Origin: Anoxybacillus tepidamans PS2
GTDB lineage: Bacteria > Bacillota > Bacilli > Bacillales > Anoxybacillaceae
Length of the DNA: 64,000 nt
Direction of reading: 5' to 3'
NCBI RefSeq assembly: GCF_000620165.1
Contig: NZ_JHVN01000010.1
Span: 62,001-126,000 of the forward strand
Shown: positions 51,717 through 61,640 of the stretch, one piece after another
Layout: each line of letters starts with the position of its first letter
Position numbering within the stretch: the stretch's first letter is position 1
Notes under the pieces: generated by a model
Database searches by the model: none
The model's input: the letters and a program-made list of their open reading frames with translations, nothing else
Told to the model about the DNA's origin: nothing
Position numbers and translations under genes: made by a program

Positions 51717-53138
51717 ATGGCAACAAAAAAATGGGGGGTATGGATTTTAACAGCTTTTGTCATCGGAAATATGGTTGGCGGCGGTATTTTTATGATTCCA
51801 GCCAACCTTGCGCAAGTGGCAAGTCCAATGGGAGCGGTGCTGGCATGGGCCGCGACCGGTTTAGGAGTATGGATGCTCGCGCTCGTGTTCGGAAACTTAG
51901 CAATAAGAAAACCAGAATTAAAAGCGGGACCGCAAAGCTACGCGCAAGCGATGTTTTCTTCCCCGCGAATAGGAAATGTAGCCGGCTACAGCATGGCTTG
52001 GGGGTATTGGGCTGCAAACTGGGCGGCGACTGCCTCTGTCATCATCTCGTTTGCTGGATATTTAAGCACTTTTTTTCCTATCATGCAAAGCAAACACGTG
52101 TTATTAACGATCGGCACATTTTCTTTAGAAACAGGAAAAATACTTACTTTTATAATATGCACTATCGTATTATGGGGAATTCATTCGATTCTTGTTCGGG
52201 ATTTTCAAAAAGCTGGGAATGTGAATATTTTGGCAACAGGAGCAAAAGTACTCGGCTTTCTCCTTTATATTGTTGGAACAGTTTGGGTATTTAACAGCGC
52301 CAATTTAGGTGAAAGCCTTTCTTTTATTGATAAAAAAGGACATACGGTCTCCGTACCGAATCAAATGAATGGAGCCGCTCTTACGATGCTCTGGGCGTTT
52401 ATCGGGATTGAGTCCGCAGTGATGCTATCAAACCGTGCTAAATCACCAAAAGACGTTAAAAAAGCAACATTGCTTGGTCTTGTTATTTCTGTTCTTATTT
52501 ATATAGGAATTACATTGTTAACGATGGGGGCTCTGTCACAAGAAGAGTTAAGACAATCACAAAAGCCGCTCGTCGATGCCCTCTATTCTGTGATCGGAAA
52601 CAGCGGTGCCTACATGATGGCGATTTTAGCGCTTATTTCCCTTTTTGGCTCAACGGTTGGCTGGATTGTGGTCAGCTCAGAGGTGCCGTACCAAGCGGCA
52701 AAAGAGGCGTTATTTCCACATTTTTTTGCAAAAACGAACAAAAACGGCAGCCCAACGAACTCGTTGTTTATGACCAATTTTATGACACAAATCTTCTTGT
52801 TTTCAACAATATCGGGAACGATGAATGAAGCGTATAAATTTGCCATTGTGGTGGCGACGCTCGCTTACCTCGTTCCATACCTTGTCTCAACCTTATATCA
52901 GTTAAAGCTCATTGTGACAGGAGAAACATATCAAAACGAAGCGCCTCGGCGTGTACGTGACGGCTTGATTACATGCGCCGCGCTTCTGTACTCGCTTTGG
53001 GTGATAAAAACAGGCACGGCGGATTGGCATACGTTTTTCTTAGGCATCGGCTTATTCGTAGCAGGGCTCATCTTATACCCGCTGCTTATGAAGGAAAAAG
53101 TTAATCATAAAAAGTATGAGGAACCAAAAGGAGCCTAA
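51717..53138 (+). CDS. basic amino acid permease, YvsH/ArcD-like
   Basis: 473 residues, 12 to 13 predicted membrane segments. APC motif VIGNMVGGGIFMIPANLAQV near the start, and KAGPQSYAQAMF, GWIVVSSEVPYQAAKE. The closest known types are YvsH of Bacillus and ArcD-like antiporters (lysine, arginine, ornithine). AAGGAGGT precedes the ATG. The upstream 280 nt is very AT-rich, contains a dispersed repeat, and does not fold by eye into a lysine riboswitch. Exact substrate not assigned. Confidence 0.82.
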   Translation: MATKKWGVWILTAFVIGNMVGGGIFMIPANLAQVASPMGAVLAWAATGLGVWMLALVFGNLAIRKPELKAGPQSYAQAMFSSPRIGNVAGYSMAWGYWAANWAATASVIISFAGYLSTFFPIMQSKHVLLTIGTFSLETGKILTFIICTIVLWGIHSILVRDFQKAGNVNILATGAKVLGFLLYIVGTVWVFNSANLGESLSFIDKKGHTVSVPNQMNGAALTMLWAFIGIESAVMLSNRAKSPKDVKKATLLGLVISVLIYIGITLLTMGALSQEELRQSQKPLVDALYSVIGNSGAYMMAILALISLFGSTVGWIVVSSEVPYQAAKEALFPHFFAKTNKNGSPTNSLFMTNFMTQIFLFSTISGTMNEAYKFAIVVATLAYLVPYLVSTLYQLKLIVTGETYQNEAPRRVRDGLITCAALLYSLWVIKTGTADWHTFFLGIGLFVAGLILYPLLMKEKVNHKKYEEPKGA

Positions 53139-53174
53139 CAAGGGGTCAACGAACGTTGAGCCCTTGTTTTTTTT
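53138..53174. terminator. terminator between the permease and the convergent GNAT gene
   Basis: ACAAGGGGTCAACG and CGTTGAGCCCTTGT (one mismatch) followed by TTTTTTT on the plus strand. It overlaps the end of the GNAT gene. Confidence 0.8.
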
Positions 53175-53787
53175 CGTTCCACTCCTCCCGCAAGACTCCC
53201 ATTCGAATCGAATCATAATATTGGCCATTGTACCATCGACACTTGCGCAAACGTCCTTCCATTTTCATCCCGAGTTTCTCGGCGCAGCGAATCATTCGTT
53301 CATTCCCAGACCATGTTGCCAAGCCCACGCGCACAAGAGGCATCGATGCGAATAAATAATCAATCCACAATTTCAGCGCCTCAGTCCCATACCCACCGTT
53401 CCAGTATGAAGAATCGTAAATGACAATGCCGACTTCCAGCCAAAGCGACTCTTTATGCTCCCAATAGTATGAAACAGTTCCAATAATCCTTTCTTGTGCT
53501 TCAATAACCATTCGCGATGGAACGTCTTCTTTGTTATTTATCCAATTGGTCATTCTTTCTATATACGCTTCCTTCGTTTCGAATGTAAGCGGAAAATAAG
53601 GAGCATCCCACCTTTTCCATTCTGGGTCTTTCTCGCCGTAAATATAATGCCAAAGAATAGGTAAATCCACTGGACAAATTTCTCGGACGACTACTTTCTC
53701 TCCTGTTAAGCGACCGATGCCAATGCCCTCCCCTCTACTAATTTTCCCTTTATTCAACTCCTCATCTTCATAAGCACCACATGGCAA
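53146..53787 (-). CDS. GNAT acetyltransferase, RimJ/RimL type
   Basis: Up to 213 residues; the start is uncertain. The first ATG (53787) has no ribosome binding site, while a GGGGAGGG site lies near codon 20 without an ATG. The core starts near RLTGEKVVVREICPVD and holds LWLEVGIVIYDSSYWNGGYG (acetyl-CoA loop) and NERMIRCAEKLGMKMEGRLR. The family acetylates protein N-termini or small amines. It ends inside a shared terminator. Confidence 0.78.
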   Translation of the reverse strand: MPCGAYEDEELNKGKISRGEGIGIGRLTGEKVVVREICPVDLPILWHYIYGEKDPEWKRWDAPYFPLTFETKEAYIERMTNWINNKEDVPSRMVIEAQERIIGTVSYYWEHKESLWLEVGIVIYDSSYWNGGYGTEALKLWIDYLFASMPLVRVGLATWSGNERMIRCAEKLGMKMEGRLRKCRWYNGQYYDSIRMGVLREEWNEKKQGLNVR

Positions 53788-53832
53788 ACATGTTCATGTT
53801 GATAGTAAAATCCTAGAATTCAAATTCCTCTC

Positions 53833-54525
53833 TTATTTTCCAATGGAAAAACCATTGAACAACCTGCCGCCGTAAGGCTCGAGTACACGATCGACTAATG
53901 CAATAATTTTATCTTTCCTTCCAAGTCTATAAAACGAATCGAATGCTTCATCATATTGACGCAACGCGCGGACCATCCATTTTGATGTTCCTACCCAACA
54001 GCCGTTCGTACGCAAAATAAATTCGTGAATTAAGTCGACTAGTGTATTGGCAATACATAACTCTTCCGATCGATCACTAGCTCCCATAAAATCATCAAGA
54101 GCATCGGTTATCAAATATCGTTTTAGTTTCACGATTTCTTCAGTCCACGGCTCGGGTCCTTCTCTCAACAGTTCGTTTGCTTCTTTCTTGATCGCTGCGA
54201 TGCATCCCCTATCAATTAATACAACTCCTTCTGCCACCATCTTTGGCAAACACGGTGTCGCGCTTTTCCGATCGTTTTCAAAAAAATCTTTATAGGATGT
54301 TAGGTTATGTGCAAACACTTCAATCGGCCATCCAAAAGCGGTGAGTGATTCACGAAAAGAAGCTGGGAACTTGTCATCGAAAACAACGATATCAAGATCA
54401 GAAGTATTGGTTTCCTCCCCCCGGACTACACTCCCGCTCAACAATGCTCCGTGACATCGAGGAAAAAATTGATGCACAAATTGTCTAGCTGCCTCCACCG
54501 GAGATAAACGTTTGTCATTCTCCAT
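53833..54525 (-). CDS. MNT-type nucleotidyltransferase domain protein
   Basis: 230 residues from the ATG at 54525, behind AAAGGAGC. Pol-beta-like nucleotidyltransferase: GALLSGSVVRGEETNTSDLDIVV gives the GS helix and the two metal Asp residues (about 29-45). The third metal residue is probably IEVFAH Glu. The C-terminal 120 residues are helical (VKLKRYLITDALDDFMGASD). The family includes antibiotic nucleotidyltransferases and AMPylating enzymes of MntA type, but there is no HEPN partner gene next door. Target unknown. Confidence 0.78.
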   Translation of the reverse strand: MENDKRLSPVEAARQFVHQFFPRCHGALLSGSVVRGEETNTSDLDIVVFDDKFPASFRESLTAFGWPIEVFAHNLTSYKDFFENDRKSATPCLPKMVAEGVVLIDRGCIAAIKKEANELLREGPEPWTEEIVKLKRYLITDALDDFMGASDRSEELCIANTLVDLIHEFILRTNGCWVGTSKWMVRALRQYDEAFDSFYRLGRKDKIIALVDRVLEPYGGRLFNGFSIGK

Positions 54526-54546
54526 ACAGCCAAGCTCCTTTTCCAT

Positions 54547-54913
54547 TCATTATTCATCCGTAAAACTCTATATTTTGTTTTATCAGTTTCTGTACAAGTC
54601 TAACAATCTCCTGCATTTTTCTTAAAGAAACGTTTCATATATTCTTGCACCGTTTTTTCCGACAAGAAGAGCCTCGAACTAACACAACACCTCCCCCACA
54701 ATTAAAGAAACACTTCCAATAACTACTTTGGCTGTTGTCGACACCGAGAAAAAGGAGTTACAAACGGAATAAGAAATATGGGCACTGACAAAGCGATCAA
54801 TATTCAGCCCGCTCGTTTTGTGTCGTTATTTTGTGCCATAAAAACCTACTTGATTATAATTGTACGTAGCGTACAATTCTCACTCTCACCATCTTTACGA
54901 CTAATGCCGCGGC
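54547..54913. other. gene-poor stretch upstream of the nucleotidyltransferase
   Basis: No credible gene. A plus-strand frame at 54778-55038 (86 codons) runs into the odhB end and terminator and is rejected. The notable item is the palindrome at 54858-54878. Confidence 0.45.
54858..54878. promoter_or_regulatory. perfect palindrome of operator type
   Basis: AATTGTACG-TAG-CGTACAATT, perfect 9-bp arms with a 3-nt centre. No regulator gene is adjacent. TGTAC-containing palindromes of this kind are common for antitoxin or small dimeric regulators. Confidence 0.4.
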
Positions 54914-54946
54914 AAATAAAAAGCATGAGGGGAAACCCTCATGCTT
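54914..54946 (-). terminator. terminator of odhAB
   Basis: On the minus strand AAGCATGAGGG-TTTC-CCCTCATGCTT followed by TTTATTTG. Confidence 0.85.
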
Positions 54947-56198
54947 ACGATTCTAACAATAATTGCTCTGGATCTTCGAGAAGTTCTTTTACTTTCACTA
55001 AGAAGCCGACTGCTTCTTTGCCATCGATGATTCGGTGATCGTACGATAATGCTACATACATCATTGGACGATTTTCCATCCGTTCTTCATCAATAGCTAC
55101 AGGACGAAGTTGAACCTTGTGCATCCCTAGAATACCGACTTGTGGTCCGTTTAAGATCGGAGTTGACATTAGTGAACCAAATACTCCGCCGTTTGTGATC
55201 GTAAATGTACCGCCCTGCAAATCTTTTAAGCTTAATTTGTTTTCGCGGGCTTTTGTCGCTAAGTGTAGAATCTCGCGTTCGATCTCGGCAAAATTTTTCT
55301 TATCTGCATCGCGCACAACAGGGACGACTAAACCTTCATCCGTAGAGACAGCTACACCGATGTCATAGTATTTTTTCACGATGATTTCATCGCCTTGAAT
55401 CTCGGCGTTTAACAACGGATATTTTTTCAATGCGGCTACGACGGCCTTTGTAAAGAATGACATAAAACCGAGGCGTACCTCATGCTCTTGATAAAACGCA
55501 TCTTTGCGGCGCTTGCGCAAGTTCATAACCGCCGTCATGTCGATTTCATTAAATGTTGTCAACATCGCTGCTGTGTGCTGTACTTCAACAAGGCGTTTTG
55601 CGATTGTTTGGCGGCGGCGCGACATTTTCATGCGCTCGACTGGTTTTTCCGGATCGAACGATTCAACGGCTGCTGGCTTTGTCCCCTCCACTGCTGGAGT
55701 TTGTGGAGATGCTGCCGCAGGACGACTCGCATGCGCTTCTACATCATGTTTGCGGATGCGGCCAAGCGGATCCACCGGTGTGACGGCCGCCAAGTCGATG
55801 CCTTTTTCGCGCGCGAGTTTGCGTGCCGCCGGCGAAGCAATTGGTCGCTGAGCTGACTTCGCTTCTGCTTCCTGCTTCACAGGTTCCGCTTGTACAGCCG
55901 TTGGTTGCATTTCCTGTACAGGTTGTTGCGGGGCTTCCGCTACCGGAGGGGTACTTGCTTCTGCTTCTGCTGATACAATGGCGATCGTATCACCCACTCG
56001 CACCGTGTCCCCTTCATTAAAAAGCAATTGAGTGATAACCCCTGATTCCTCAGCCATCAATTCGACATTAACTTTATCGGTTTCAAGTTCAGCAATGGAT
56101 TCTCCTTTATGCACAAAGTCTCCCGGTTTTTTCAGCCATTGCGAAATGGTTCCTTCTGTTATCGATTCTGCTAATTCTGGTACTTTGATCTCTGCCAC
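54945..56198 (-). CDS. odhB: dihydrolipoyllysine succinyltransferase, E2 of 2-oxoglutarate dehydrogenase
   Basis: 417 residues from the GTG at 56198, behind AAAGGAG. Domain order is lipoyl (2-76, lipoyl-lysine in [10 protein letters not shown]), Ala/Pro/Glu-rich linker, E1/E3-binding domain ([15 protein letters not shown], about 125-160), second linker and catalytic domain (about 190-417) with [16 protein letters not shown] holding the active-site His and Asp. Transfers succinyl from lipoate to CoA in the TCA cycle. The gene follows odhA by 45 nt on the same strand; the E3 (Lpd) is not in this window. Confidence 0.96.
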   Translation of the reverse strand: MAEIKVPELAESITEGTISQWLKKPGDFVHKGESIAELETDKVNVELMAEESGVITQLLFNEGDTVRVGDTIAIVSAEAEASTPPVAEAPQQPVQEMQPTAVQAEPVKQEAEAKSAQRPIASPAARKLAREKGIDLAAVTPVDPLGRIRKHDVEAHASRPAAASPQTPAVEGTKPAAVESFDPEKPVERMKMSRRRQTIAKRLVEVQHTAAMLTTFNEIDMTAVMNLRKRRKDAFYQEHEVRLGFMSFFTKAVVAALKKYPLLNAEIQGDEIIVKKYYDIGVAVSTDEGLVVPVVRDADKKNFAEIEREILHLATKARENKLSLKDLQGGTFTITNGGVFGSLMSTPILNGPQVGILGMHKVQLRPVAIDEERMENRPMMYVALSYDHRIIDGKEAVGFLVKVKELLEDPEQLLLES

Positions 56199-56243
56199 TG
56201 TTATATCTCCTTTCGCTATCCTCACCTATATTTGACTTAACGA

Positions 56244-59078
56244 TTACGAGCGTGTCAACGCTTGATTGATAATTCTCGCTTGCTCTTTCTTGTGAACAAC
56301 TGGATCTCCTTCTGCTGTGCTTGAACGTCTTCTGCGTCCAATATAAGAAACTTGAACACCTTTAGGCGCTAATTTAAGCAATCGAGGTTCGACAAAGTTC
56401 CAAGCCCCCATATTCTTCGGCTCTTCCTGCACCCATACTATTTCTTTTAAATTCGGTAGTTGTTCAATATAACGGGTGATTTCCTCCATAGGGAACGGAT
56501 ACAATTCCTCGACGCGCAAGATATGGAACCAATCTTTCTCTTGCACCTCATTTAATTTTTCTGCTAAATCAATTGCAATTTTACCAGAACACAAGATTAA
56601 GCGCTCCACTTGTTCTGGGTGTTGCCCCAACCCTGGCTGGGCCAATACCGGTTCGAAACTTCCTTCGCTCAAATCCGCCGCACCTGAAACAACTAACGGG
56701 TGACGCAATAAACTTTTCGGCGACATAATGATAAGCGGTCGAACTTCCTCTTTTTGCAAAATCAACGCTTGCCGGCGTAGAATATGGAAGTATTGCGACG
56801 ATTTTGTCATATTGGCAATTGTCCAGTTATTTTCAGCCGCTAATGAAAGGAATCGTTCTAAACGGGCACTTGAATGCTCAGGTCCTTGTCCTTCGTAACC
56901 ATGAGGAAGCAGCATTACAAGACCGGATTTTTGACCCCATTTCGCTCTGCCGGATGAAATAAACTGATCGATAATCACTTGAGCAGAGTTAGCAAAATCG
57001 CCAAATTGCGCTTCCCAAAGCACTAACGTTTCCGGAGCCAACACGTTATAGCCATATTCAAATCCAAGTACGCTCATCTCAGATAGCGGGCTGTTATGAA
57101 CCGCAAAAGACGCCGTGCTATTAGATAAATGATGTAGCGGCGAGAACGTTTTTCCAGTAGTTTCATCATGCAGCATAAGATGACGATGGGCAAACGTTCC
57201 CCGCTCCGAATCTTGTCCTGACAATCGAATTGGAACACCATCTTGAAGGATGGTCGCAAACGCCAACGCCTCGGCATGGGCCCAATCGATTTTGTTCTCT
57301 TCAAAGGCATTGATGCGCCGTTGCAAAATCCGTCCTAACTTGCTAAATACGCGAAAATCTTCCGGCCATTGCACAAGTTCTCGGTTTACTTGTTCAAGTA
57401 CGTGAACAGGCACGCGCGTATCGATTTTTGGAATGCCTTTTTCCGCCACTTCCGGTGGGTTCATTTCATAGTCAAGCTCTTCTTTTACATCTGCCACTTT
57501 CTTATAAGCAGCTTGTAGCTTTTTCTCAACTTCCTCTGTAAATTGGCGTTCCTCGTCGTTAGAGCCGATGATTCCCTGTTGTTTAAGATGATCGGCATAA
57601 AGATTGCGGACGGTCGGATGTTTCCGAATGATTTGATACATTAACGGATTCGTCGCTGCTGGCTCATCCATTTCATTATGACCGTGACGACGATATCCAA
57701 TTAAGTCGATGAGAAAATCCTTTTTAAATGTTTGACGGTAAATGACTGCCAAGTGAGCAGCCGAAAGCACCGCTTCCGGATCATCCGCATTAACGTGCAC
57801 AATCGGAATTTCAAATCCTTTGGCTAAGTCGCTTGCATATTTTGTAGAGCGGGAATCTTCGCTTTCTGTTGTAAACCCGATCATATTGTTTGCGATAATA
57901 TGGATCGTTCCGCCTGTTTTATAGCCTCTTAATCGGCTTAAATTTAATGTTTCCGCTACCACGCCTTGCCCCGGAAATGCTGCATCGCCGTGAATTAAAA
58001 TAGCAAACGATTTGTTCTCATCTTGTTCTGGGAACCCCGGTTTATTTCGCGTTTCTTGAGCAGCCCGCGTATAGCCAACAACAACAGGATTGACGAACTC
58101 CAAATGGCTCGGATTGTTAGCTAACGTAATAACCGCGCGAACCGTATTCTCTTTTTTGATTTTTCGATCTAATCCTAAATGGTATTTGACGTCGCCCGTC
58201 CAGCCATATGTAATTCCGATTGACCCTTCTGATGGGATCAATTCCTTATTGGGCGCATGCTGGAATTCAGCAAAAATCATTTCATAAGGCTTTCCTAACA
58301 CATGAGCCAATACATTTAAGCGCCCTCGATGAGCCATTCCAATGTTAATAGATTTTGTTCCTGCCTGCACCGATTCGGAAATAATCTCATCAAGCAATGG
58401 TACTAACGTATCAAGTCCTTCAATCGAAAAACGTTTTTGACCAACGAACGTCCGATGCAAAAATTGTTCAAACACTTCCACTTCAGTTAAACGTTTTAAC
58501 AACTCTTTTTTCTTTTCATTCGAAAGAACGGGTTGATAGCTTCCCGATTCAACCATTTGGAACAGCCAATTTTTCTCTTTTTCATCTTGAACATGGCCAA
58601 ATTCAAATGCTAACTTCGATGTATAGACCCCTTTTAAATATTGAATCGCCTCAAGCCCGTTTTTTATATGCTGAGGTAAATATGGGCTGATGACGGAAGA
58701 TGGAATCGATTTTAAATCATTTTCTGTTAGTCCAAACTTTCCAATATCAATATGTACATCTTGTTGAGAAGTTTCTAACGGATTAATTTTTGCGCCTAAA
58801 TGACCGAACGTTCGAATATAATCGGCCAATTTCACTGCCTGAACATATTTTTCAAATAAATTGGCTGGCGCGCTTGGGTAATTTATTATATCCTTGCTGT
58901 CATTTCCGCCGCTGTCATCAAATTGAGGTGGACCCCAACGATCAAACAATTCTTTTAATTGCGGGTCAACCATGCTTGGATCTTGCAAGTATTGCTCGTA
59001 CATTTCCATGACGTATCCAAGATTTGGACCGTGAAAGTTTCTCCATGGATTTCTGTGACTGTCACTAAGCGTGTTCAT
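56244..59078 (-). CDS. odhA: 2-oxoglutarate dehydrogenase E1
   Basis: 944 residues from the ATG at 59078, behind GGAGGG. Thiamine diphosphate enzyme that decarboxylates 2-oxoglutarate and loads succinyl onto the E2 lipoate. Diagnostic stretches: [51 protein letters not shown] and [20 protein letters not shown]. The length and the N-terminal [16 protein letters not shown] match Bacillus OdhA. Co-transcribed with odhB. Promoter at 59244-59272. Confidence 0.97.
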   Translation of the reverse strand: MNTLSDSHRNPWRNFHGPNLGYVMEMYEQYLQDPSMVDPQLKELFDRWGPPQFDDSGGNDSKDIINYPSAPANLFEKYVQAVKLADYIRTFGHLGAKINPLETSQQDVHIDIGKFGLTENDLKSIPSSVISPYLPQHIKNGLEAIQYLKGVYTSKLAFEFGHVQDEKEKNWLFQMVESGSYQPVLSNEKKKELLKRLTEVEVFEQFLHRTFVGQKRFSIEGLDTLVPLLDEIISESVQAGTKSINIGMAHRGRLNVLAHVLGKPYEMIFAEFQHAPNKELIPSEGSIGITYGWTGDVKYHLGLDRKIKKENTVRAVITLANNPSHLEFVNPVVVGYTRAAQETRNKPGFPEQDENKSFAILIHGDAAFPGQGVVAETLNLSRLRGYKTGGTIHIIANNMIGFTTESEDSRSTKYASDLAKGFEIPIVHVNADDPEAVLSAAHLAVIYRQTFKKDFLIDLIGYRRHGHNEMDEPAATNPLMYQIIRKHPTVRNLYADHLKQQGIIGSNDEERQFTEEVEKKLQAAYKKVADVKEELDYEMNPPEVAEKGIPKIDTRVPVHVLEQVNRELVQWPEDFRVFSKLGRILQRRINAFEENKIDWAHAEALAFATILQDGVPIRLSGQDSERGTFAHRHLMLHDETTGKTFSPLHHLSNSTASFAVHNSPLSEMSVLGFEYGYNVLAPETLVLWEAQFGDFANSAQVIIDQFISSGRAKWGQKSGLVMLLPHGYEGQGPEHSSARLERFLSLAAENNWTIANMTKSSQYFHILRRQALILQKEEVRPLIIMSPKSLLRHPLVVSGAADLSEGSFEPVLAQPGLGQHPEQVERLILCSGKIAIDLAEKLNEVQEKDWFHILRVEELYPFPMEEITRYIEQLPNLKEIVWVQEEPKNMGAWNFVEPRLLKLAPKGVQVSYIGRRRRSSTAEGDPVVHKKEQARIINQALTRS

Positions 59079-59243
59079 CTTTAAATAACCCTCCAAGACT
59101 AATTACAAATTCTCGCATGAAAGAGCGCAGTGCGCGAAAATCGTACACAACAGAGTGCCACCCTCGCACTCTATCTCCCCCATTGATGTGCAGATTTCGC
59201 ATATCGCGGCAGATTCATGAGAGATAAAACGATTACATTTTCC

Positions 59244-59272
59244 ATTTTACTACGATTTAGCGGAAAATCCAA
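59244..59272 (-). promoter_or_regulatory. sigma-A promoter of odhAB
   Basis: On the minus strand TTGGAT (59267-59272), 17-nt spacer, TAAAAT (59244-59249), giving a leader of about 160 nt. The rest of 59079-59400 shows no gene. Confidence 0.6.
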
Positions 59273-59400
59273 ATAACTTGATTTTTTTTACTTTTTTAAT
59301 TTCTTTGCTTGCAGAAAAAAAGCCATCCCGCTTATCTTAACTGTACAAAAGAAAAACGGCAATGGCTTATGCTATATGTTATTTAGCGAAATGAATGGAA

Positions 59401-59472
59401 CTGGGCTAGCTGGATTCGAACCAGCGCATCACGGAGTCAAAGTCCGTTGCCTTACCGCTTGGCTATAGCCCA
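59401..59472 (-). tRNA. tRNA-Gln (anticodon TTG)
   Basis: A 72-nt cloverleaf on the minus strand. Acceptor TGGGCTA pairs with TAGCCCA, the D arm is AGCCAAGCGGTAAGGCA, the anticodon stem ACGGA/TCCGT carries loop CTTTGAC (anticodon TTG), and the T arm is CTGGTTCGAATCCAG. The discriminator is G and no CCA is encoded. It stands alone, downstream of the odhAB promoter region. Confidence 0.95.
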
Positions 59473-59644
59473 ATATCAATCTGTCGAGTATAGTAATCCC
59501 CTGTTTTCCTGTTTTTATACATAAGAAATTTCAAACTTTTTCTCAGGACTAGAGATCTGGCATTTCATCAAACAACAAGCGATGAAAAATGTTTTCTATA
59601 TATACACCCTTTAATTCATTGCTCAACTATTATTTTTAAAAAAA

Positions 59645-59673
59645 TTGACGTTAACGTTAAATGTAAATATAAT
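59645..59673 (+). promoter_or_regulatory. promoter and near-palindromic operator of the MerR-MFS operon
   Basis: TTGACG (59645-59650), 17-nt spacer, TATAAT (59668-59673). The -35 and spacer contain TTGACGTTAACGTTAA, nearly self-complementary, where the MerR protein could bind. Confidence 0.6.
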
Positions 59674-59698
59674 AATATCAATAGGAGGTTGTCATTTT

Positions 59699-60142
59699 AT
59701 GGATGAAATATTAAAGATTGACGATGTAGCAAAACAAAGCGGGTTGAGTAAACGGACTATTCGATACTATGAAGAAATTGGCCTTTTGCCTCCCCCTCCG
59801 CGCAGCAAAGGAGGAACGAGACTTTATACACAAGAGCATGTTGAGTTTTTAAAAAAAATTACAATCGCTAAAGAAGTATTAGGATTTACGCTACAAGAGT
59901 TACAACACTTTATTTCGCTAAGAGAAACATTAGAAAATCAACGTGCCGACTATCGAAAAGTAACCGATCCCAAGGAACGGAAAGTAAAACTAGCTGAAAT
60001 TATAGAAGTACTTGATGATCAACTTGAAATGATTGAGGAAAAGATCGAGAAAATACTTAGTGTCCAATCGGAACTGAAGACTCTTAGAGAACGTGCACAA
60101 GCGGCAATGGTAAAAATCAATCAAGAACTGTCCAATTTGTAA
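59699..60142 (+). CDS. MerR-family regulator (YfmP-like)
   Basis: 147 residues from the ATG at 59699, behind AGGAGGT. N-terminal MerR DNA-binding domain (LKIDDVAKQSGLSKRTIRYY, EEIGLLPPPPRSKGGTRLYT) and a long coiled-coil (about 75-140, LDDQLEMIEEKIEKILSVQS). There is no metal-binding Cys pattern. The MFS gene follows 29 nt later, the same arrangement as yfmP-yfmO in B. subtilis, so it probably represses its own operon. Confidence 0.85.
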   Translation: MDEILKIDDVAKQSGLSKRTIRYYEEIGLLPPPPRSKGGTRLYTQEHVEFLKKITIAKEVLGFTLQELQHFISLRETLENQRADYRKVTDPKERKVKLAEIIEVLDDQLEMIEEKIEKILSVQSELKTLRERAQAAMVKINQELSNL

Positions 60143-60171
60143 TCTACACATTTTTTTGGGGGGATTGATTT

Positions 60172-61392
60172 ATGAAATCTACATTAAAATTGACTGATGA
60201 GGAACTTCAACCTCAAAAAGCTGGTATATTAGATCAGCCTAAAGCGGTGTGGGCGGTAGCGTTTGCGTGTGTTATTTCATTCATGGGATTAGGGCTGGTC
60301 GATCCCATTCTTCCGGCTATCGCCAGCAAATTAAATGCTTCTCCTAGCCAGGTTTCTCTTTTGTTTTCAAGCTATACGCTGATCACGGGACTCGCTATGT
60401 TAATCACTGGATTTGTTTCGAGCAGATTCGGAACTAAAGGGACTTTATTAGCAGGAACTTTTTTGATTGTTGTATTCTCCGTTCTCGGGGGATTATCAAA
60501 CAGCATTGAACAACTTGTTGGATTTCGAGCGGGTTGGGGACTTGGCAATGCCTTGTTTATCGCAACGGCTCTGTCTGCCATTGTCGGATTATCCCATGGC
60601 GGACCAGCCAAAGCGATCATTTTATATGAAGCTGCCCTCGGCCTAGGGATTTCCGTCGGGCCATTGCTTGGTGGGGAATTAGGCTCTATTTCGTGGCGCG
60701 GTCCATTTTTTGGCGTAGGTGCTCTTATGGCCTTGGCATTCACTTCTATTTTTATTTTGCTGCCAAAATTACCGAAACCAAAAACAAGAACTTCCCTTGC
60801 TGATCCGTTTAAAGCATTGCGTTATCCTGCTCTTTTAATGTTAGGAATTGTTGCTTTATGTTATAATTTTGGCTTTTTCACTTTGATGGCATACACGCCG
60901 TTTGTCATGAATTTAAATGAGCATGGACTTGGGTTTGTTTTCTTTGGATGGGGGCTTTTTCTAGCCATTACTTCCGTCTTCGTAGCGCCTAAGCTGCAGA
61001 GCCGATTGGGAACGATTCGTTCAATGTGCGCTATGCTACTGTGCTTTGCTGTTACCCTGCTTGTCATGGGGATTTGGACATCCTCGCAAATAACTGTAAT
61101 TATAGCTGTTGTTGTAGCTGGAGCATTCTTAGGTGTGAATAATACATTGATTACGACAGCTGTTATGGTGGCAGCTCCGGTTGAGCGGTCCACGGCTTCA
61201 GCGGCCTACAGTTTCATACGGTTTGTTTTTGGGGCAATAGGTCCGTGGCTGGCAAGCAAATTAGCTGAATGGTATAATCCGCATGTTCCTTTCTATACCG
61301 GTGCACTTGCAGTAACCTTTGGGATTTTTGCTATTTTACTTGGAAGCAAGCACTTGCAGCATATAGATCAAGCAGTTTCATCACACCACTAA
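60172..61392 (+). CDS. MFS exporter (YfmO-like)
   Basis: 406 residues, 12 predicted membrane segments. The N-terminus PKAVWAVAFACVISFMGLGL and DPILPAIASKLNASPSQVSL, and the loop GFVSSRFGTKGTLL, fit the YfmO type of drug/multidrug MFS exporter. A GGGGGGA site precedes the ATG. It is the second gene of the MerR-MFS operon and ends in a terminator. Substrate unknown. Confidence 0.86.
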   Translation: MKSTLKLTDEELQPQKAGILDQPKAVWAVAFACVISFMGLGLVDPILPAIASKLNASPSQVSLLFSSYTLITGLAMLITGFVSSRFGTKGTLLAGTFLIVVFSVLGGLSNSIEQLVGFRAGWGLGNALFIATALSAIVGLSHGGPAKAIILYEAALGLGISVGPLLGGELGSISWRGPFFGVGALMALAFTSIFILLPKLPKPKTRTSLADPFKALRYPALLMLGIVALCYNFGFFTLMAYTPFVMNLNEHGLGFVFFGWGLFLAITSVFVAPKLQSRLGTIRSMCAMLLCFAVTLLVMGIWTSSQITVIIAVVVAGAFLGVNNTLITTAVMVAAPVERSTASAAYSFIRFVFGAIGPWLASKLAEWYNPHVPFYTGALAVTFGIFAILLGSKHLQHIDQAVSSHH

Positions 61393-61410
61393 TTAAAAAG
61401 AAATAAGAGG

Positions 61411-61439
61411 TCCGCTTCATTTTTTGAAGCGGATTTTTT
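61411..61439 (+). terminator. terminator of the MerR-MFS operon
   Basis: TCCGCTTCA-TTTTT-TGAAGCGGA followed by TTTTTT. Confidence 0.9.
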
Positions 61440-61535
61440 ATCGCTAAAACGAAATGAATTTTTATTAAAACAAAAAATTGGGGCCAATCTATGACGTCTC
61501 TTTCTATGTTTAACTGATAATTCTTTTTTAGATAT

Positions 61536-61562
61536 TTGATTATTTAGAACATAGTTTATTTA
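61536..61562 (+). repeat. AT-rich dispersed sequence, copy 2
   Basis: TTGATTATTTAGAACATAGT followed by TTATTTA; see 51492-51520. Confidence 0.5.
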
Positions 61563-61591
61563 AATAGATCTAAACTTGTGTTATGTTGAAA

Positions 61592-61635
61592 TAAAAAGAA
61601 AAGAGACACGCGTTCAAATTTCGGTGTCCCCTTTT
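61592..61635 (-). terminator. probable terminator of uvsE
   Basis: On the minus strand GGGACACCG-N9-CGCGTGTCTC (imperfect) followed by TTTTCTTTTT. Confidence 0.5.
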
Positions 61636-61640
61636 CGCTT

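Noticed and set aside
54778-55038. Plus-strand 86-codon frame between the nucleotidyltransferase gene and odhB
   Set aside because: It reads through the odhAB terminator and the end of odhB, and no strong binding site precedes it.
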